From GCA-001735895 sp964651385 (GTDB lineage: Bacteria > Pseudomonadota > Gammaproteobacteria > GCA-001735895), in NCBI GenBank assembly GCA_964651385.1, contig CAZYYM010000004.1, positions 1 to 64,000 of the forward strand: DNA of 64,000 nucleotides, in the 5' to 3' direction. Positions 1 through 9,246 of the stretch are shown in pieces. The notes under the pieces are model-generated. The model worked only from the letters and a program-made list of their open reading frames with translations. It searched no databases and was not told the origin of the DNA. Both the position numbers and the translations under genes were made by a program. Position 1 is the stretch's first letter, and every line of letters starts with the position of its first letter.

Positions 1-109
1 AAGCTTTACAGGCCTGTGCGCCGGAGTAGTCGAACTCGCAGGCCTGCCCGATAACGATCGGACCGGCACCGATAATGAGCACAGATTTAATATCAGACCT
101 CAATGGCAT
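1..109 (-). CDS. carB: carbamoyl-phosphate synthase large subunit, N-terminal fragment
   Basis: Only the first 36 codons lie in the window; the gene continues past base 1. Reading leftward from the ATG at 107-109 gives MPLRSDIKSVLIIGAGPIVI followed by GQACEFDYSG, the N-terminal dinucleotide-fold signature of the CarB ATP-grasp synthetase. CarB uses ammonia delivered by CarA to make carbamoyl phosphate for pyrimidine and arginine synthesis. Its start codon overlaps the carA stop by one base (TGATG on the minus strand), which indicates translational coupling in a carAB operon. The identification is firm although only the start is visible. Confidence 0.95.
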   Translation of the reverse strand, partial: MPLRSDIKSVLIIGAGPIVIGQACEFDYSGAQACKA

Positions 110-1263
110 CAGACTTCTCCAGCAGATTTGGTCGAGCTGACACGCGCTTCCATCAATTCAAAAAAATGATCGAACATCGGCGCAACATCGTGTGGACCGG
201 GGCTTGCTTCGGGGTGCCCCTGAAAACTGAACGCAGCTTTATCGGTACGGTGTACTGCCTGCAAACTGCCATCAAACAGAGACCGATGGGTTGCTCGCAA
301 GTTCTCGGGCAGGCTGTCTTCGTCGACCGCAAAGCCATGATTCTGACTGGTAATCATAACAATACCCGAGTCAATATCCTGTACCGGATGATTGGCGCCG
401 TGATGGCCGAATTTCATCTTTTCGGTCTTCGCTCCACTGGCCAGAGCCAGCAATTGATGTCCCAGACAGATACCGAATACCGGTGTATCGGTTTCGAGAA
501 CTTCGGCAATGGCTGCGATGGCATAATCACAGGGTCCCGGGTCACCCGGCCCATTGGAAAGAAAGACACCATCTGGGTTCATCGCCAGAACATCCATTGC
601 CGGTGTTTTTGCTGGCACAACGGTTACTCGTGCACCCAGTGCAGCAAGCATGCGAAGAATATTTTTCTTAACACCGTAGTCGTAAGCAACAACATGATAT
701 TTGGGACTTACATTTTCTGAATAAGTGTTTTCCAACGACCAGACCGCTTCCGTCCACTGATAACTGTTCTTCGTGCTGACGACTTGAGCCAGATCAGTTC
801 CCGCGAGGCCTTTAAACGAGCGGGCAGCCTCTAGTACCATTTCCGCACTCGCATCATCACCAGCCATAATCGCGCCACCCTGAGCGCCGTTGTCACGTAA
901 TATTCGGGTCAGTTTGCGCGTATCAATATCGGCGATGGCAATAACATTGCTTCGATTCAGATAGTCTCCAAGGCTGGATTCACTACGCCAGTTGCTGGCC
1001 AGCAAGGGCAAGTCCCGGATAATCAAACCGCCGGCGTAAATGTCGGATGCTTCCTCATCTTCGTGGTTAACGCCCGTGTTGCCAATATGCGGGTACGTCA
1101 ACGTAATTAATTGCTGACAGTAGGATGGATCGGTCAATATTTCCTGATAGCCGGTCATTGCGGTATTGAAAACCACCTCACCGCTTGTCATCCCGTCGAT
1201 GCCTATCGATAAACCTTCAAACAGGCTGCCGTCTTCGAGGGCGAGTATCGCTGTTTTGGGCAC
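109..1263 (-). CDS. carA: carbamoyl-phosphate synthase small (glutaminase) subunit
   Basis: CarA hydrolyses glutamine and channels ammonia to CarB. The 384-residue product has the usual family length, with an N-terminal CarA-specific domain and a C-terminal class I glutamine amidotransferase domain. The nucleophile lies in GICLGHQ (Cys266), and the His/Glu pair in GHPEASPG (His350, Glu352). The start is GTG at 1263, preceded at five bases by GGAGG. It is first in the carA-carB operon and is divergent from the transporter at 1387. The same carbamoyl phosphate pool would serve pyrC (15712) and argF (22658). Confidence 0.97.
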   Translation of the reverse strand: MPKTAILALEDGSLFEGLSIGIDGMTSGEVVFNTAMTGYQEILTDPSYCQQLITLTYPHIGNTGVNHEDEEASDIYAGGLIIRDLPLLASNWRSESSLGDYLNRSNVIAIADIDTRKLTRILRDNGAQGGAIMAGDDASAEMVLEAARSFKGLAGTDLAQVVSTKNSYQWTEAVWSLENTYSENVSPKYHVVAYDYGVKKNILRMLAALGARVTVVPAKTPAMDVLAMNPDGVFLSNGPGDPGPCDYAIAAIAEVLETDTPVFGICLGHQLLALASGAKTEKMKFGHHGANHPVQDIDSGIVMITSQNHGFAVDEDSLPENLRATHRSLFDGSLQAVHRTDKAAFSFQGHPEASPGPHDVAPMFDHFFELMEARVSSTKSAGEV

Positions 1264-1386
1264 AAAACCTCCGGGTTCAAAAAAAATGCGCGCACACGAA
1301 AAAGGGAGGAACCGCTGGTTCTTCCCATCTCTAATTAGGTTAAGATATTACACTGCGGAAGCAGCATCTTCTTGAGTGAGTATTAT

Positions 1387-2415
1387 ATGACGATTGGGTT
1401 ATCACGTCTATGCCAAATTCAAAATTTTTGGAAGATTTGCGCTTTCCTTTTCTGCATAGCTATGCAATTGTCGCGAGTTTCGACATTATTTTCTCTGTAT
1501 CTGACAAAATCTACTGTGCCCGGGTCATCATCAAATTTCGCAAAAGCCATTTTTTTTATATTGTTGGCAATATTACTATTCGATTTGCAGGGTGCCGTTA
1601 TCAAACACCTTGGGGACGTTTACCCGGTACAGCAATTGGCGACGTTTCGAAATATCTTTGGCCTGGTACCAAGTGCCCTGGTTTTACTGCTGACAAAGGA
1701 ATGGCATTCCAGTGGACGAAATATTCGTATCGACCAGTGGCAACTCGGCCTGATTCGGGGTTTTTACGTAGCAGGCGCGCAGTTTTGCTTTTATCTTTCA
1801 ATTGTCAATATGGAGCTGGCAACGGCAACCACCCTGACTTTTATCGGGCCGATATTCATCACCTTATTGTCGGTACTTATTCTGCATCACCGGGTGGGAA
1901 CATGGCGATGGCTGGCGGTATTTATCGGATTTGCCGGGGTAATATTTATTGTTAAACCCGGCAGCGATTTTTTTAACCTGTTTGCTATTTTGCCCATTTT
2001 GGCATCGTTTGGATACTCACTCTCCGTGGTCAGCGTTCGTTTGATGGATAACTCTTTATCCACCGCAATTATCAATAGTTATGCGTCTATCGGAGCATTA
2101 ATAGGTTCCAGCCTCATTTTATTGATGATAGGCGACTATCAACCGGTACACAGTTTAATCGACTGGCTGTGGCTGGTGACTATGGGGACAGTGGGTGGGT
2201 TTGCGGTTTTATCATTGATCCATGCATACCGACTCACAAATCCCGCTAACCTGTCCCCATTCGAGTATTTTGGTATCCCTTTTTCTTTTATCCTGGGATG
2301 GATATTCTTTGACGAGGCACCCTTCAACCGATTATTTCCCGGCGTCATATTAATCGTTAGTGCCGGTCTGGTAATCGCCTGGCGCGAACGACGGTTAGGT
2401 GAATTAACATACTAA
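1387..2415 (+). CDS. EamA/DMT-superfamily transporter
   Basis: A very hydrophobic protein with about ten predicted membrane segments in two homologous halves, the arrangement of the drug/metabolite transporter (EamA) superfamily. Typical phrases include the helix after FRNIFGLVPSALVLLL, GLIRGFYVAGAQFCFYLSI, the TFIGPIFITLLSVLIL helix and the C-terminal NPANLSPFEYFGIPFSFILG helix. The substrate cannot be inferred. The start is uncertain. The ATG at 1387 has a weak GAGTGAG upstream; a TTG at 1372 or the ATG at 1462 are alternatives, and the recognisable domain begins only at about residue 50, so the N-terminus may be over-long. It faces carA head to head and ends 83 bases from the convergent kinase gene. 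Confidence 0.85.
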   Translation: MTIGLSRLCQIQNFWKICAFLFCIAMQLSRVSTLFSLYLTKSTVPGSSSNFAKAIFFILLAILLFDLQGAVIKHLGDVYPVQQLATFRNIFGLVPSALVLLLTKEWHSSGRNIRIDQWQLGLIRGFYVAGAQFCFYLSIVNMELATATTLTFIGPIFITLLSVLILHHRVGTWRWLAVFIGFAGVIFIVKPGSDFFNLFAILPILASFGYSLSVVSVRLMDNSLSTAIINSYASIGALIGSSLILLMIGDYQPVHSLIDWLWLVTMGTVGGFAVLSLIHAYRLTNPANLSPFEYFGIPFSFILGWIFFDEAPFNRLFPGVILIVSAGLVIAWRERRLGELTY

Positions 2416-2498
2416 TCGGCGAGACAATCTCCACGGTGCTCTATAATGACCGCGAAATATACCAGACGCCAATTTACCTCCCTTCAAGAGCATCAAAT

Positions 2499-4043
2499 TT
2501 ATTTTTTATCGTGCAACTGATTTTCGCAGTATTCCACTGCCGTTAACATTTGCTGAGCATCGGCAAAGCGCATATAGGTTTTCTTTTGCAACGCTTTCAT
2601 AATCACTTCCATTATACCGGCCGGTATCGTCATTTGATCAAGATCAGGCTCATCGTTGATGATGCTGCGTTTAAGTTGTGGCAAACTGCCACCTGAAAAG
2701 GGTTGAATACCCGTTAACAGGTGACAAAGCGTTACCGCCAGTGAGAACAAATCGGAACGACCATCGAGTTTCCTGCCTTGCAGTTGCTCGGGCGACATAT
2801 ACGAAGGTGTGCCAACAATGACATTGTCGTATTGCCGTAAATGTCTTTCACTGTAGGCCGCACCAAAGTCGGTAACAATATAAGTTTCTTCACGATCATC
2901 ATACATAATATTGGCAGGTTTGATATCGCCGTGCACAACACCATGCTTGTGGGCTTCGGTCAATGCATTAAGTACCGCCTTGGATATTCGAATACACTCT
3001 CCCACCGTTATATATTCGCGTCTTCGTAATCGTAATGCCATCGAGTAGCCGGAAATATAATCCATCGCGATATAAGGTGCCTCTTCTTCAATCGCCGCGT
3101 CATGAATTTTGACTATATTCGGATGATCCATTTTTGATACGATATCGGCTTCATGTAGCCAGTGCTTGATGCGATCACCTTCAATACCTTCATCAAGCTT
3201 CGAATCCATAATCTTTAAAGCGACGCGGTTCTGGGTACGGAGATCGTAACCTTCGTACACATTGGCAGTAGCACCTTTTGCGATTTTTTTCAGAATTTGA
3301 TAATGACCAATAATTTCCAAAGCCTGACCCTTTTTCCTTTCGATTATCGGAACAATCCTGTTTTTTCGGATTTCCTCTACTCTCGTGACAAAATTACCCA
3401 GACCCGGATCATACAGGGACAGCCAATGGTAGAGATACATTGCACTCGCCCAGTGTTTACTGGATTCTAGCAGCATTCCCAACTCATAGCCGGCTTCTAG
3501 TAAATCGTCATTCATTGGGCACTGTCGCAAAAATATTAACGCCGATTGAAGGTCACCCGTATCAATGCGTTGCCGAACGTCGGCAAGCGTTATCGTCGAC
3601 TTTCCAATCTGGGCTAAAGCTCCAAAATGCTGGTATATATCGATCAGCCAGTAAACACCGGACAAAGACAACATGAGTAATACCGGCAACATCAGGGGAA
3701 CAAAAATATGCCCGAAAAGTGCAAAAAGAATTTCCACCATAAGCAAAAAGAATAAAATAATACTCAGCGCCAAAAAAGAAACTGCGGTGGTTTTGCTGCG
3801 GGTATACCTTCGCACATAAACTGCAAAAACCCAGGCATAGATCAATAACATGATCCAGCCGGGAACATAAATGACCATATCGGCCATCCTTGCGGCCTGG
3901 TAGGAAGGTTGCAAACTGAGAATATACTGAAACAGCCGGAATTCAATATCAGATACAGCCGTTGTCCGACTAACGAGATAGGTTAATATTAATAGACAAC
4001 CGGTTAATCCAAGTTGCCAGGTTCTGGATTTAAAACTGAACAC
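2499..4043 (-). CDS. membrane-anchored Ser/Thr protein kinase with TPR-like linker
   Basis: 514 residues. The N-terminal 135 residues hold about four hydrophobic segments (12-24, 60-77, 86-110, 115-135). A helical TPR-like stretch follows (about 150-225), then a protein kinase domain (about 246-505). Catalytic residues are in place: Lys277 in VALK, Asp373 in HGDIKPAN, DFG at 392-394 and a SPE activation-loop anchor. The glycine loop is weakened: KGATANV replaces the GxGxxG form, with two of three glycines as alanine or lysine context. The linker resembles that of the CHASE2 kinase at 61915, so the two look like paralogues, this one lacking the sensor domain. No partner phosphatase or FHA gene is adjacent. 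Target unknown. Confidence 0.9.
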   Translation of the reverse strand: MFSFKSRTWQLGLTGCLLILTYLVSRTTAVSDIEFRLFQYILSLQPSYQAARMADMVIYVPGWIMLLIYAWVFAVYVRRYTRSKTTAVSFLALSIILFFLLMVEILFALFGHIFVPLMLPVLLMLSLSGVYWLIDIYQHFGALAQIGKSTITLADVRQRIDTGDLQSALIFLRQCPMNDDLLEAGYELGMLLESSKHWASAMYLYHWLSLYDPGLGNFVTRVEEIRKNRIVPIIERKKGQALEIIGHYQILKKIAKGATANVYEGYDLRTQNRVALKIMDSKLDEGIEGDRIKHWLHEADIVSKMDHPNIVKIHDAAIEEEAPYIAMDYISGYSMALRLRRREYITVGECIRISKAVLNALTEAHKHGVVHGDIKPANIMYDDREETYIVTDFGAAYSERHLRQYDNVIVGTPSYMSPEQLQGRKLDGRSDLFSLAVTLCHLLTGIQPFSGGSLPQLKRSIINDEPDLDQMTIPAGIMEVIMKALQKKTYMRFADAQQMLTAVEYCENQLHDKK

Positions 4044-4246
4044 AAAAAATTTATCCGTGTAACTCAGGCCTTCTGATTACAGACACTATAGACTAAATAC
4101 AGAATAATAGGGCGAGATGGACCTGGCTGGGTAATAGTGTTTTATTGTTAGCAGATCACTCCGGCAAAGATGCGTCGCGCCTACGATATAATGAATCTGA
4201 TATGATACACGACCATCAACACCCGACAAAAATTGAGGAGCGACTA

Positions 4247-4813
4247 ATGGGTAACCGTCTATCAGCAATAGTGACACGTACCGGCGACAAAGGTCGCACC
4301 GGACTGGCCGATGGCAGTCGCCGGAACAAGAACGACGCACGAGTTCATTGTCTGGGAGAGGTGGACGAGCTAAATGCGATGGTCGGCGTGATATTATGCC
4401 AACTAGGAGATGAACAGTTACGGACAGTCTTATTTTCGGTACAACACGATTTATTCGATATTGGCGCCGAACTATGCCAGCCCGGAAAACAACTCATCGA
4501 GGCGAGCTATGTCGACGCCATTGAATCCGCCGCCGAAAAATTCAATGAACCCTTGCCACCCCTCAAAGAGTTCATATTACCCGGTGGATCTCAGCCAGTC
4601 GCCTTTATACAATTGGCTAGAACCGTTTGCCGTCGGGTAGAACGTTCGCTACATACCCTGGGTATGACCGAAACATTAAATCCCGTAACCGCTCAATACA
4701 TGAATCGTCTGTCGGATCTATTTTTCATACTCGCGCGACATGTTTCGTTTGCCAATGATGGCCAGGAAGTTTACTGGCATTCGCGCTATTCTCGGACCAG
4801 TACCAATACTTAA
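4247..4813 (+). CDS. PduO-type cob(I)yrinic acid a,c-diamide adenosyltransferase
   Basis: Transfers the adenosyl group of ATP to cob(I)alamin to make coenzyme B12. The N-terminal TRTGDKGRTGLADGSRR is the ATP-binding signature of the PduO/MMAB family, followed by EVDELNAMVG; the C-terminal half contains RTVCRRVERSL and LNRLSDLFFILAR-type helices. The 188-residue length is normal. The ATG at 4247 is preferred because GAGGAG lies six to seven bases upstream. No other cobalamin gene is nearby, so it probably serves salvage or a distant pathway. Its TAA overlaps the TAA of the convergent small gene within a TTAA. Confidence 0.92.
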   Translation: MGNRLSAIVTRTGDKGRTGLADGSRRNKNDARVHCLGEVDELNAMVGVILCQLGDEQLRTVLFSVQHDLFDIGAELCQPGKQLIEASYVDAIESAAEKFNEPLPPLKEFILPGGSQPVAFIQLARTVCRRVERSLHTLGMTETLNPVTAQYMNRLSDLFFILARHVSFANDGQEVYWHSRYSRTSTNT

Positions 4814-5136
4814 CCGTCGTTTACCACTACATAGCCGCGTTCGAGCGCATGTCTCAATGCGGAAAATCCAGCCATAGATTCTTCGTACAACATTCGCTGT
4901 TTTTTCACACCATCGGTTAAACGCGTCGCCAGACTACCGTCGTCTGTTTTTGACATTTCCAGAACTGACTTTAAATAATTGGCGCGACAAATTGAAATCG
5001 CCTCACCCATCTTTAAAATGTCCTGTTTATAGATCTCTCCTGTAATTTCACCGATGTGTTTGCGATTAACATTGACAATATCGTGTTCAAATTGTTGCAT
5101 CAGGCGTTGCACTACGAGCTCATCGACTTGTTTCAT
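4810..5136 (-). CDS. small helical protein of unknown function
   Basis: A 108-residue protein that I do not recognise. It is predicted to be largely alpha-helical and has no signal peptide, membrane segment or cysteine cluster. The start ATG at 5136 has a good AAGGAAG site five bases upstream, which supports it as a real gene. It lies 66 bases downstream of motY in the same direction and could share its transcript. That placement is the only hint of function and is weak. The stop overlaps the convergent adenosyltransferase stop. Confidence 0.7.
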   Translation of the reverse strand: MKQVDELVVQRLMQQFEHDIVNVNRKHIGEITGEIYKQDILKMGEAISICRANYLKSVLEMSKTDDGSLATRLTDGVKKQRMLYEESMAGFSALRHALERGYVVVNDG

Positions 5137-5202
5137 GATTGCTTCCTTAATCTCCGGGTAAATTGAAATATAGTTGACTCTTTTCGAAATTGGCGAAATT
5201 TC

Positions 5203-6069
5203 CTAGTGCAACAACTCTACCGTTACGCGACGATTTGCGGCTAAAGCATCATTCGACTTACCTTTCACCAGCGGACGATGCTCACCGAAATAGTCTAATG
5301 TGATCATCCTCGGGTCGATACCTCTGGAGACCAGCATGTCATAGACATACCAGGCACGTCGCGCCGACAGGGTATCGTTATAACAAATTGCACCGGTTTC
5401 GTCGGCATGGCCCGATATCACAATCTCCCGAATTGACGGATCGACCTGCAAATAATCAAACATGCCTTCGAGTGCCGTCTCTTCTTCTTCGAGGATCGGA
5501 AATTCTTCATCCTGGTCAAAATGAATGCTACTAACACGGGCATCGTCGTAATTTTCAAAGTATAGATTGCTGATGCATTTTTCGAATTGTGGTTCGACGC
5601 TACGAAATCGAACCGTCGACATCATAACGATGGTAGGGTCGAGCAACTTCCGGTTAGGCGTGAAGTAAAAACTCGAATGAAACCCATCATGCAATTCGAG
5701 ATAAGCATATTTGGCGGTTTTAGTACCCACCTCGAGCAGCACATCACTGTCACGGGTGGAAAAACTGGCCATTTGCAACTGGCTAAAAGTTGGTTTCCAG
5801 AGTGGGGACTCGGACCGAAAATTGACTTTGAGTCCACTGTCGAATCGCTGGTGAGTCATCAACTTAAGTTGCAATTCTCTACCGGCAGATTGATAAAATA
5901 CGGCCTTCCCAAAGCGGGGTATTACATGTTCCATTTCGCAAAGTAGTGGAGAAGCAATAGTCATTTGCCAGCGTGATTCTTCCATCGGCGCAAGATATTT
6001 ACGTTCCGAGGCTATCGCGTTAGTTACGCATGAAAACAAACTGATTAGCAATACTATTCGGCTTAACAC
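5203..6069 (-). CDS. motY: MotY-like sodium-motor flagellar T-ring protein
   Basis: 288 residues: a signal peptide (about 1-20, ending near AIASE), a MotY-type N-terminal domain that starts KYLAPMEESRWQM, and a C-terminal OmpA-like peptidoglycan-binding domain (about 175-288) with ISGHADETG, LSARRAWYVYDML and the NRRVTVELL ending. In Vibrio and relatives, MotY forms the T ring with MotX and positions the PomAB stators. The pomAB-like pair at 44745-46269 is therefore its likely functional partner although 39 kb away. The start is GTG at 6069; no better in-frame start is visible and the ribosome site is weak. A plain OmpA-family lipoprotein is the alternative, but the N-terminal domain argues for MotY. 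Confidence 0.8.
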   Translation of the reverse strand: MLSRIVLLISLFSCVTNAIASERKYLAPMEESRWQMTIASPLLCEMEHVIPRFGKAVFYQSAGRELQLKLMTHQRFDSGLKVNFRSESPLWKPTFSQLQMASFSTRDSDVLLEVGTKTAKYAYLELHDGFHSSFYFTPNRKLLDPTIVMMSTVRFRSVEPQFEKCISNLYFENYDDARVSSIHFDQDEEFPILEEEETALEGMFDYLQVDPSIREIVISGHADETGAICYNDTLSARRAWYVYDMLVSRGIDPRMITLDYFGEHRPLVKGKSNDALAANRRVTVELLH

Positions 6070-6142
6070 TGGTCATACCGGGGTTGTAGTTGGCTTTATT
6101 TATCGGTAGCTATGGAGTTTTCTTGAATATTGATTTTCGCTT

Positions 6143-6195
6143 ATTTGCCGGGCAGGCAAATGGGCGACCCCTTTGGTATGGCCCACTGCCAAAGG
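6143..6195. repeat. two adjacent inverted repeats
   Basis: Between motY and the DUF3135 gene, ATTTGCC at 6143-6149 pairs with GGCAAAT at 6155-6161 across a five-base loop. CCTTTGG at 6170-6176 pairs with CCAAAGG at 6189-6195 across twelve bases. Neither is followed by a T-run on either strand, so they are not ordinary terminators. They may be repetitive extragenic elements or an operator. Function unknown. Confidence 0.5.
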
Positions 6196-6232
6196 CCCTA
6201 CTGAAAACGATGTTTTCGAAATATCTCCGGAA

Positions 6233-6646
6233 TTATGCTTTTTGATAAGCAGCAATGTCGATAATATCCGCCTTTACTAAATCGATATCTTCAGGCTTAT
6301 CAGTCATCTTTGATTTTGGAAAGGAATTCGACGGATCCTGCGATTTATCTATCAACCCATTTAACTCAATATTGAGTTCATGAAATTTACCCCACATTAA
6401 TCCAGAAATACGTAAGCAAGAATCGATTGCATTACTTGAGCGCTTCTTTTCCATATTAATTTGAAAAAGCAGTCCTGATAGCCGACGTTGGTAGGAAATG
6501 GGTGCGCTATCGACTAATTGCTCATTCCACTGTTGGCACCTGTCTTCAAATGCTTCAGGGTCGTCTTTATATAAAGCGGCCCATTCATCAAAATCGAAGT
6601 TGAGATCTTTGTCATTTATTTCATATTTAAAAGATTTTTTAGTCAC
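6233..6646 (-). CDS. DUF3135 domain-containing protein
   Basis: A 137-residue cytoplasmic protein. The segment FDFDEWAALYKDDPEAFEDR followed by RRLSGLLFQINMEKKRSSNA and CLRISGLMW is the pattern I associate with the gammaproteobacterial DUF3135 family, which has no assigned function. The start is GTG at 6646. The C-terminal 35 residues are acidic and look unstructured. It shares direction with motY, but about 160 bases with two hairpins separate them, so co-transcription is doubtful. The DNA here is more AT-rich than in the housekeeping genes. Confidence 0.75.
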   Translation of the reverse strand: MTKKSFKYEINDKDLNFDFDEWAALYKDDPEAFEDRCQQWNEQLVDSAPISYQRRLSGLLFQINMEKKRSSNAIDSCLRISGLMWGKFHELNIELNGLIDKSQDPSNSFPKSKMTDKPEDIDLVKADIIDIAAYQKA

Positions 6647-7396
6647 TGGTTACTACTCAAAAAAGACAGCGAATGAACATTAAAACAGAAATAAGAGTTA
6701 AAAAATTTGAAATCAGTCCCACTTTGTCAAAAAAATGCCTATCCTTGGAAAAGCTGAAAATATAGCAATAACTTATTGAATTATATGAATTAAAATCTGA
6801 TAATTTGACCTTTACACCGTTTTTATAAGCAAAATTTAGTGCCAACCCAGGCTCGGCAATATTTGCCGAATTGTAATATCCTATGTTTCTTTTTTACCTG
6901 ATAAGGCAATCTTTTAGAAAATACACAAATATAGTGATTCTATCAATCAGCTAATAGCGACGGGATAAAAGCGTTAAAAAGCAAAGAGTGGTTGAGAGCA
7001 ATATAGTCCCAGCAGTGAATTGACGATCTAAATTGACGCCAAACCACATAAACCCGTGCGGGTAAACAATCCGCCAAGTGTTACGTATTTCGGCGATAAT
7101 TTGACTCCCCACCGAATTTTATATCGACAGGACTGAGCTACTCTGGGCCGATAGGGGCCGTCGAGCCGGATTCAAAAACTATCCGGATGACAACCGTAGT
7201 AGCAAGACATATTTCAAACTGACCAGGCTCGAGTTTGGTACTGCAAAGATTATGGCATAACGTGTTCTTAATAAACCGGTGGAACATTTTTGCGCAATCG
7301 AAACCGATTCTATTAGGCTTGTTCAGGGGCATGCTCACTTGTCGAGGATTACTGAATCTCAGACAATCTCCTTTTCTGGTCAGAAAGTGGCCCCGT
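6647..7396. other. 750-base gene-poor, AT-rich interval
   Basis: No supported gene. Two short minus-strand reading frames (6657-6845 and 7138-7338, about 60 residues each) lack ribosome sites and recognisable motifs. The second one (ending in SGSTAPIGPE) reads like protein and might be a remnant, but I could not assign it. The interval abuts a decayed cyclase gene, which suggests eroded accessory sequence. Confidence 0.5.
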
Positions 7397-8654
7397 CTAT
7401 TCTGGAAATCCGGCCGCCAGCAGATTGCCTTTCAGCTTTTCATGACTTTTAGCCTTAAATCGCGATGCCCAGGTTTTTGTTGAAAAATCGGGTTCCATTT
7501 CGAGGACTTTTTTCACGACTGTTTTGGCTTCCGGCAGTCTTGCGGACTCCACCAGCGCACTGCAATACCATAGCCGATGGGAAAAATTTGACGGCTCATG
7601 CTCAATTGCCAATTCCAGCGCATAAAGGGCGGTATCGTTATTACCATTGAAATGGTAGGCGGCTCCGAGTAGTGAAAAGTACCAGGCCGGTGGACTCGGG
7701 CACAGACGAATCGCCCGTTTCAACCATCGAATGCCTTCTTCGATCCGACCGGAATCAATCAGGACGTTGCCAAGCAATGCCACTGATAAAGAATTGCCGG
7801 GCTCCAGTTCAACGGCTTTTTTGCAGTTAATTATGGATTGCTCGATTTCACCCCTGACCATGTAGATATTTCCCACCAATGAGATCCGGTAATCTCGATA
7901 GCGCAGTAATAATATCTTCGGACATGCCATCCGCAAAATACTCCATCTCAGGATCACTATTCATGTTCTGGAAGGGTAAAACCGCGATTGAAGGTTTGCC
8001 TGGTAGTTCGAGTCGCTCGCCCGTAAGTACTTCAAATGCTTCGGCTGTCAACCTTGTCGAATTCTGCGCCCTGGCTGCCGCCGAGTTGACTGCCAATGAT
8101 GGCTCCGGCTCGGGAATCGTTTCGCCGGCGGATAGTCCTACAAGGAACGCCCTGACCGGCTTCTCGAAGCCTTTTAACAATGGCTCGCCCAGACTTTCAA
8201 AGTCCAGAGACAGTCGTTCCGGCACAGTATCGAACACAGCGCCCTGTACAACCACCTTGCCCGGGTCCGCGAGTTGTTCCAGACGTTGCGCCAATACGAC
8301 CCCAACCCCGGTAATGGTATTGTCCGCAATTATGACTTCACCGAGGCTAATTCCGACTCTTATCCAGGGTTCGATATCATCTGTTATCTGTTTACATTGC
8401 TGGGTGTTGATCGACTGATAAGCAAGCGCGGCGATAACGGCATCGGAAGCGCGATCAAATTCAGCGACCAGTGCATCACCGCGAATTTCTCGCGCTGCGC
8501 CACCATAATTCGCTATGATCTCCGAAAACTGTCGGAATGTCGTCTGCATGCGTTCATGTGCCAGGATTTCATTCTTTTGTACCAGGACAGTCGAGCCGAC
8601 CACATCGGCATGAAGAATAACCGCCAGTTTTCTTGGTAAGTAATTAGTTTTCAT
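7397..8654 (-). pseudogene. class III adenylate cyclase-like / TolB-like / TPR protein, broken by internal deletion and frameshift
   Basis: Two overlapping minus-strand frames encode the two ends of one family. The first (8654-7848) begins with a class III nucleotide cyclase-like domain (AVILHADVVGSTVLVQKNE, REIRGDALVAEF) and continues into the PSIAVLPFQNMNSDPEMEYF motif with YFADGMSEDIITALSRLPDL. Intact members normally continue there for 150-200 residues. Here the frame ends after 17 more residues. A second frame, entered around 7880-7890, carries the C-terminal TPR repeats and the usual LLAAGFPE end (stop at 7397). The simplest reading is one internal deletion that changed the frame. An authentic pair of short genes is unlikely because the second frame has no start signal. 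Confidence 0.8.
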
Positions 8655-9246
8655 TGGTATCGCTTGAGTTTGGCCAACCCCGGAAAGCCCACAGATACTA
8701 TACCTGATTGTGGCTCAAGTAATAGGCTTCTTAAATATGGAATGGACCTGATACAAGACTATTCTCCCAAAATAAATTGAGCCTGAAATAGCTACTGAAT
8801 TCGATCATGATCGGAGAATGATTACTATCAGGTAACCGGAACTACTGAATTCCATTGTAGCAATGCGACAATTCCTTGAGGGGCATCCAATCGCTTTCCT
8901 CTGGTATCGCCACCAGTAAACAGACTAGATACCTTCGATTGAAACTACTTCATGAACGACTCAACCATAAGAAATATCGATCATATCGAACTCATTAATT
9001 TCCGGCATATTTCTGTATGGAAAAATACAAACACAGGATAAGATTCAGGCCTTGTCACCAATAGAATAATCTTTTTCTCGGTATTATTTTCATCAATGGC
9101 CCGATGGCAAAAATCGACCTCATAGCAATAAGGGACAGACCACACATACCAACAAATTTAATCGCGATATGCCTGTCGGATGCCGTTCCCGCGTTTGATT
9201 TAGATTTAATTTGGAAGCAATGTAACGAATGAGTAGCCCGATTAAT
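8655..9246. other. 592-base interval without a gene
   Basis: No frame with family resemblance or translation signal was found on either strand. It contains short direct and inverted similarities such as two CTACTGAATTC copies around 8792-8802 and 8843-8854. GGGACAGACCAC at 9132-9143 resembles, from memory, a motif often repeated near REP-associated transposases; no transposase is present. The interval and the neighbouring pseudogene look like degraded accessory DNA. Confidence 0.45.

Noticed and set aside
103..720. 205-codon plus-strand frame opposite carA
   Set aside because: It is a shadow of carA, which has complete catalytic motifs and family length; the plus-strand translation resembles nothing.
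6657..6845. 62-residue minus-strand gene
   Set aside because: AT-rich, no ribosome site, low-complexity hydrophobic end; not distinguishable from chance.
7397..7957. Stand-alone TPR protein gene
   Set aside because: The N-terminal 25 residues are an out-of-frame reading of the cyclase gene end; the rest is the C-terminal part of the same family, so one pseudogene is a better explanation.
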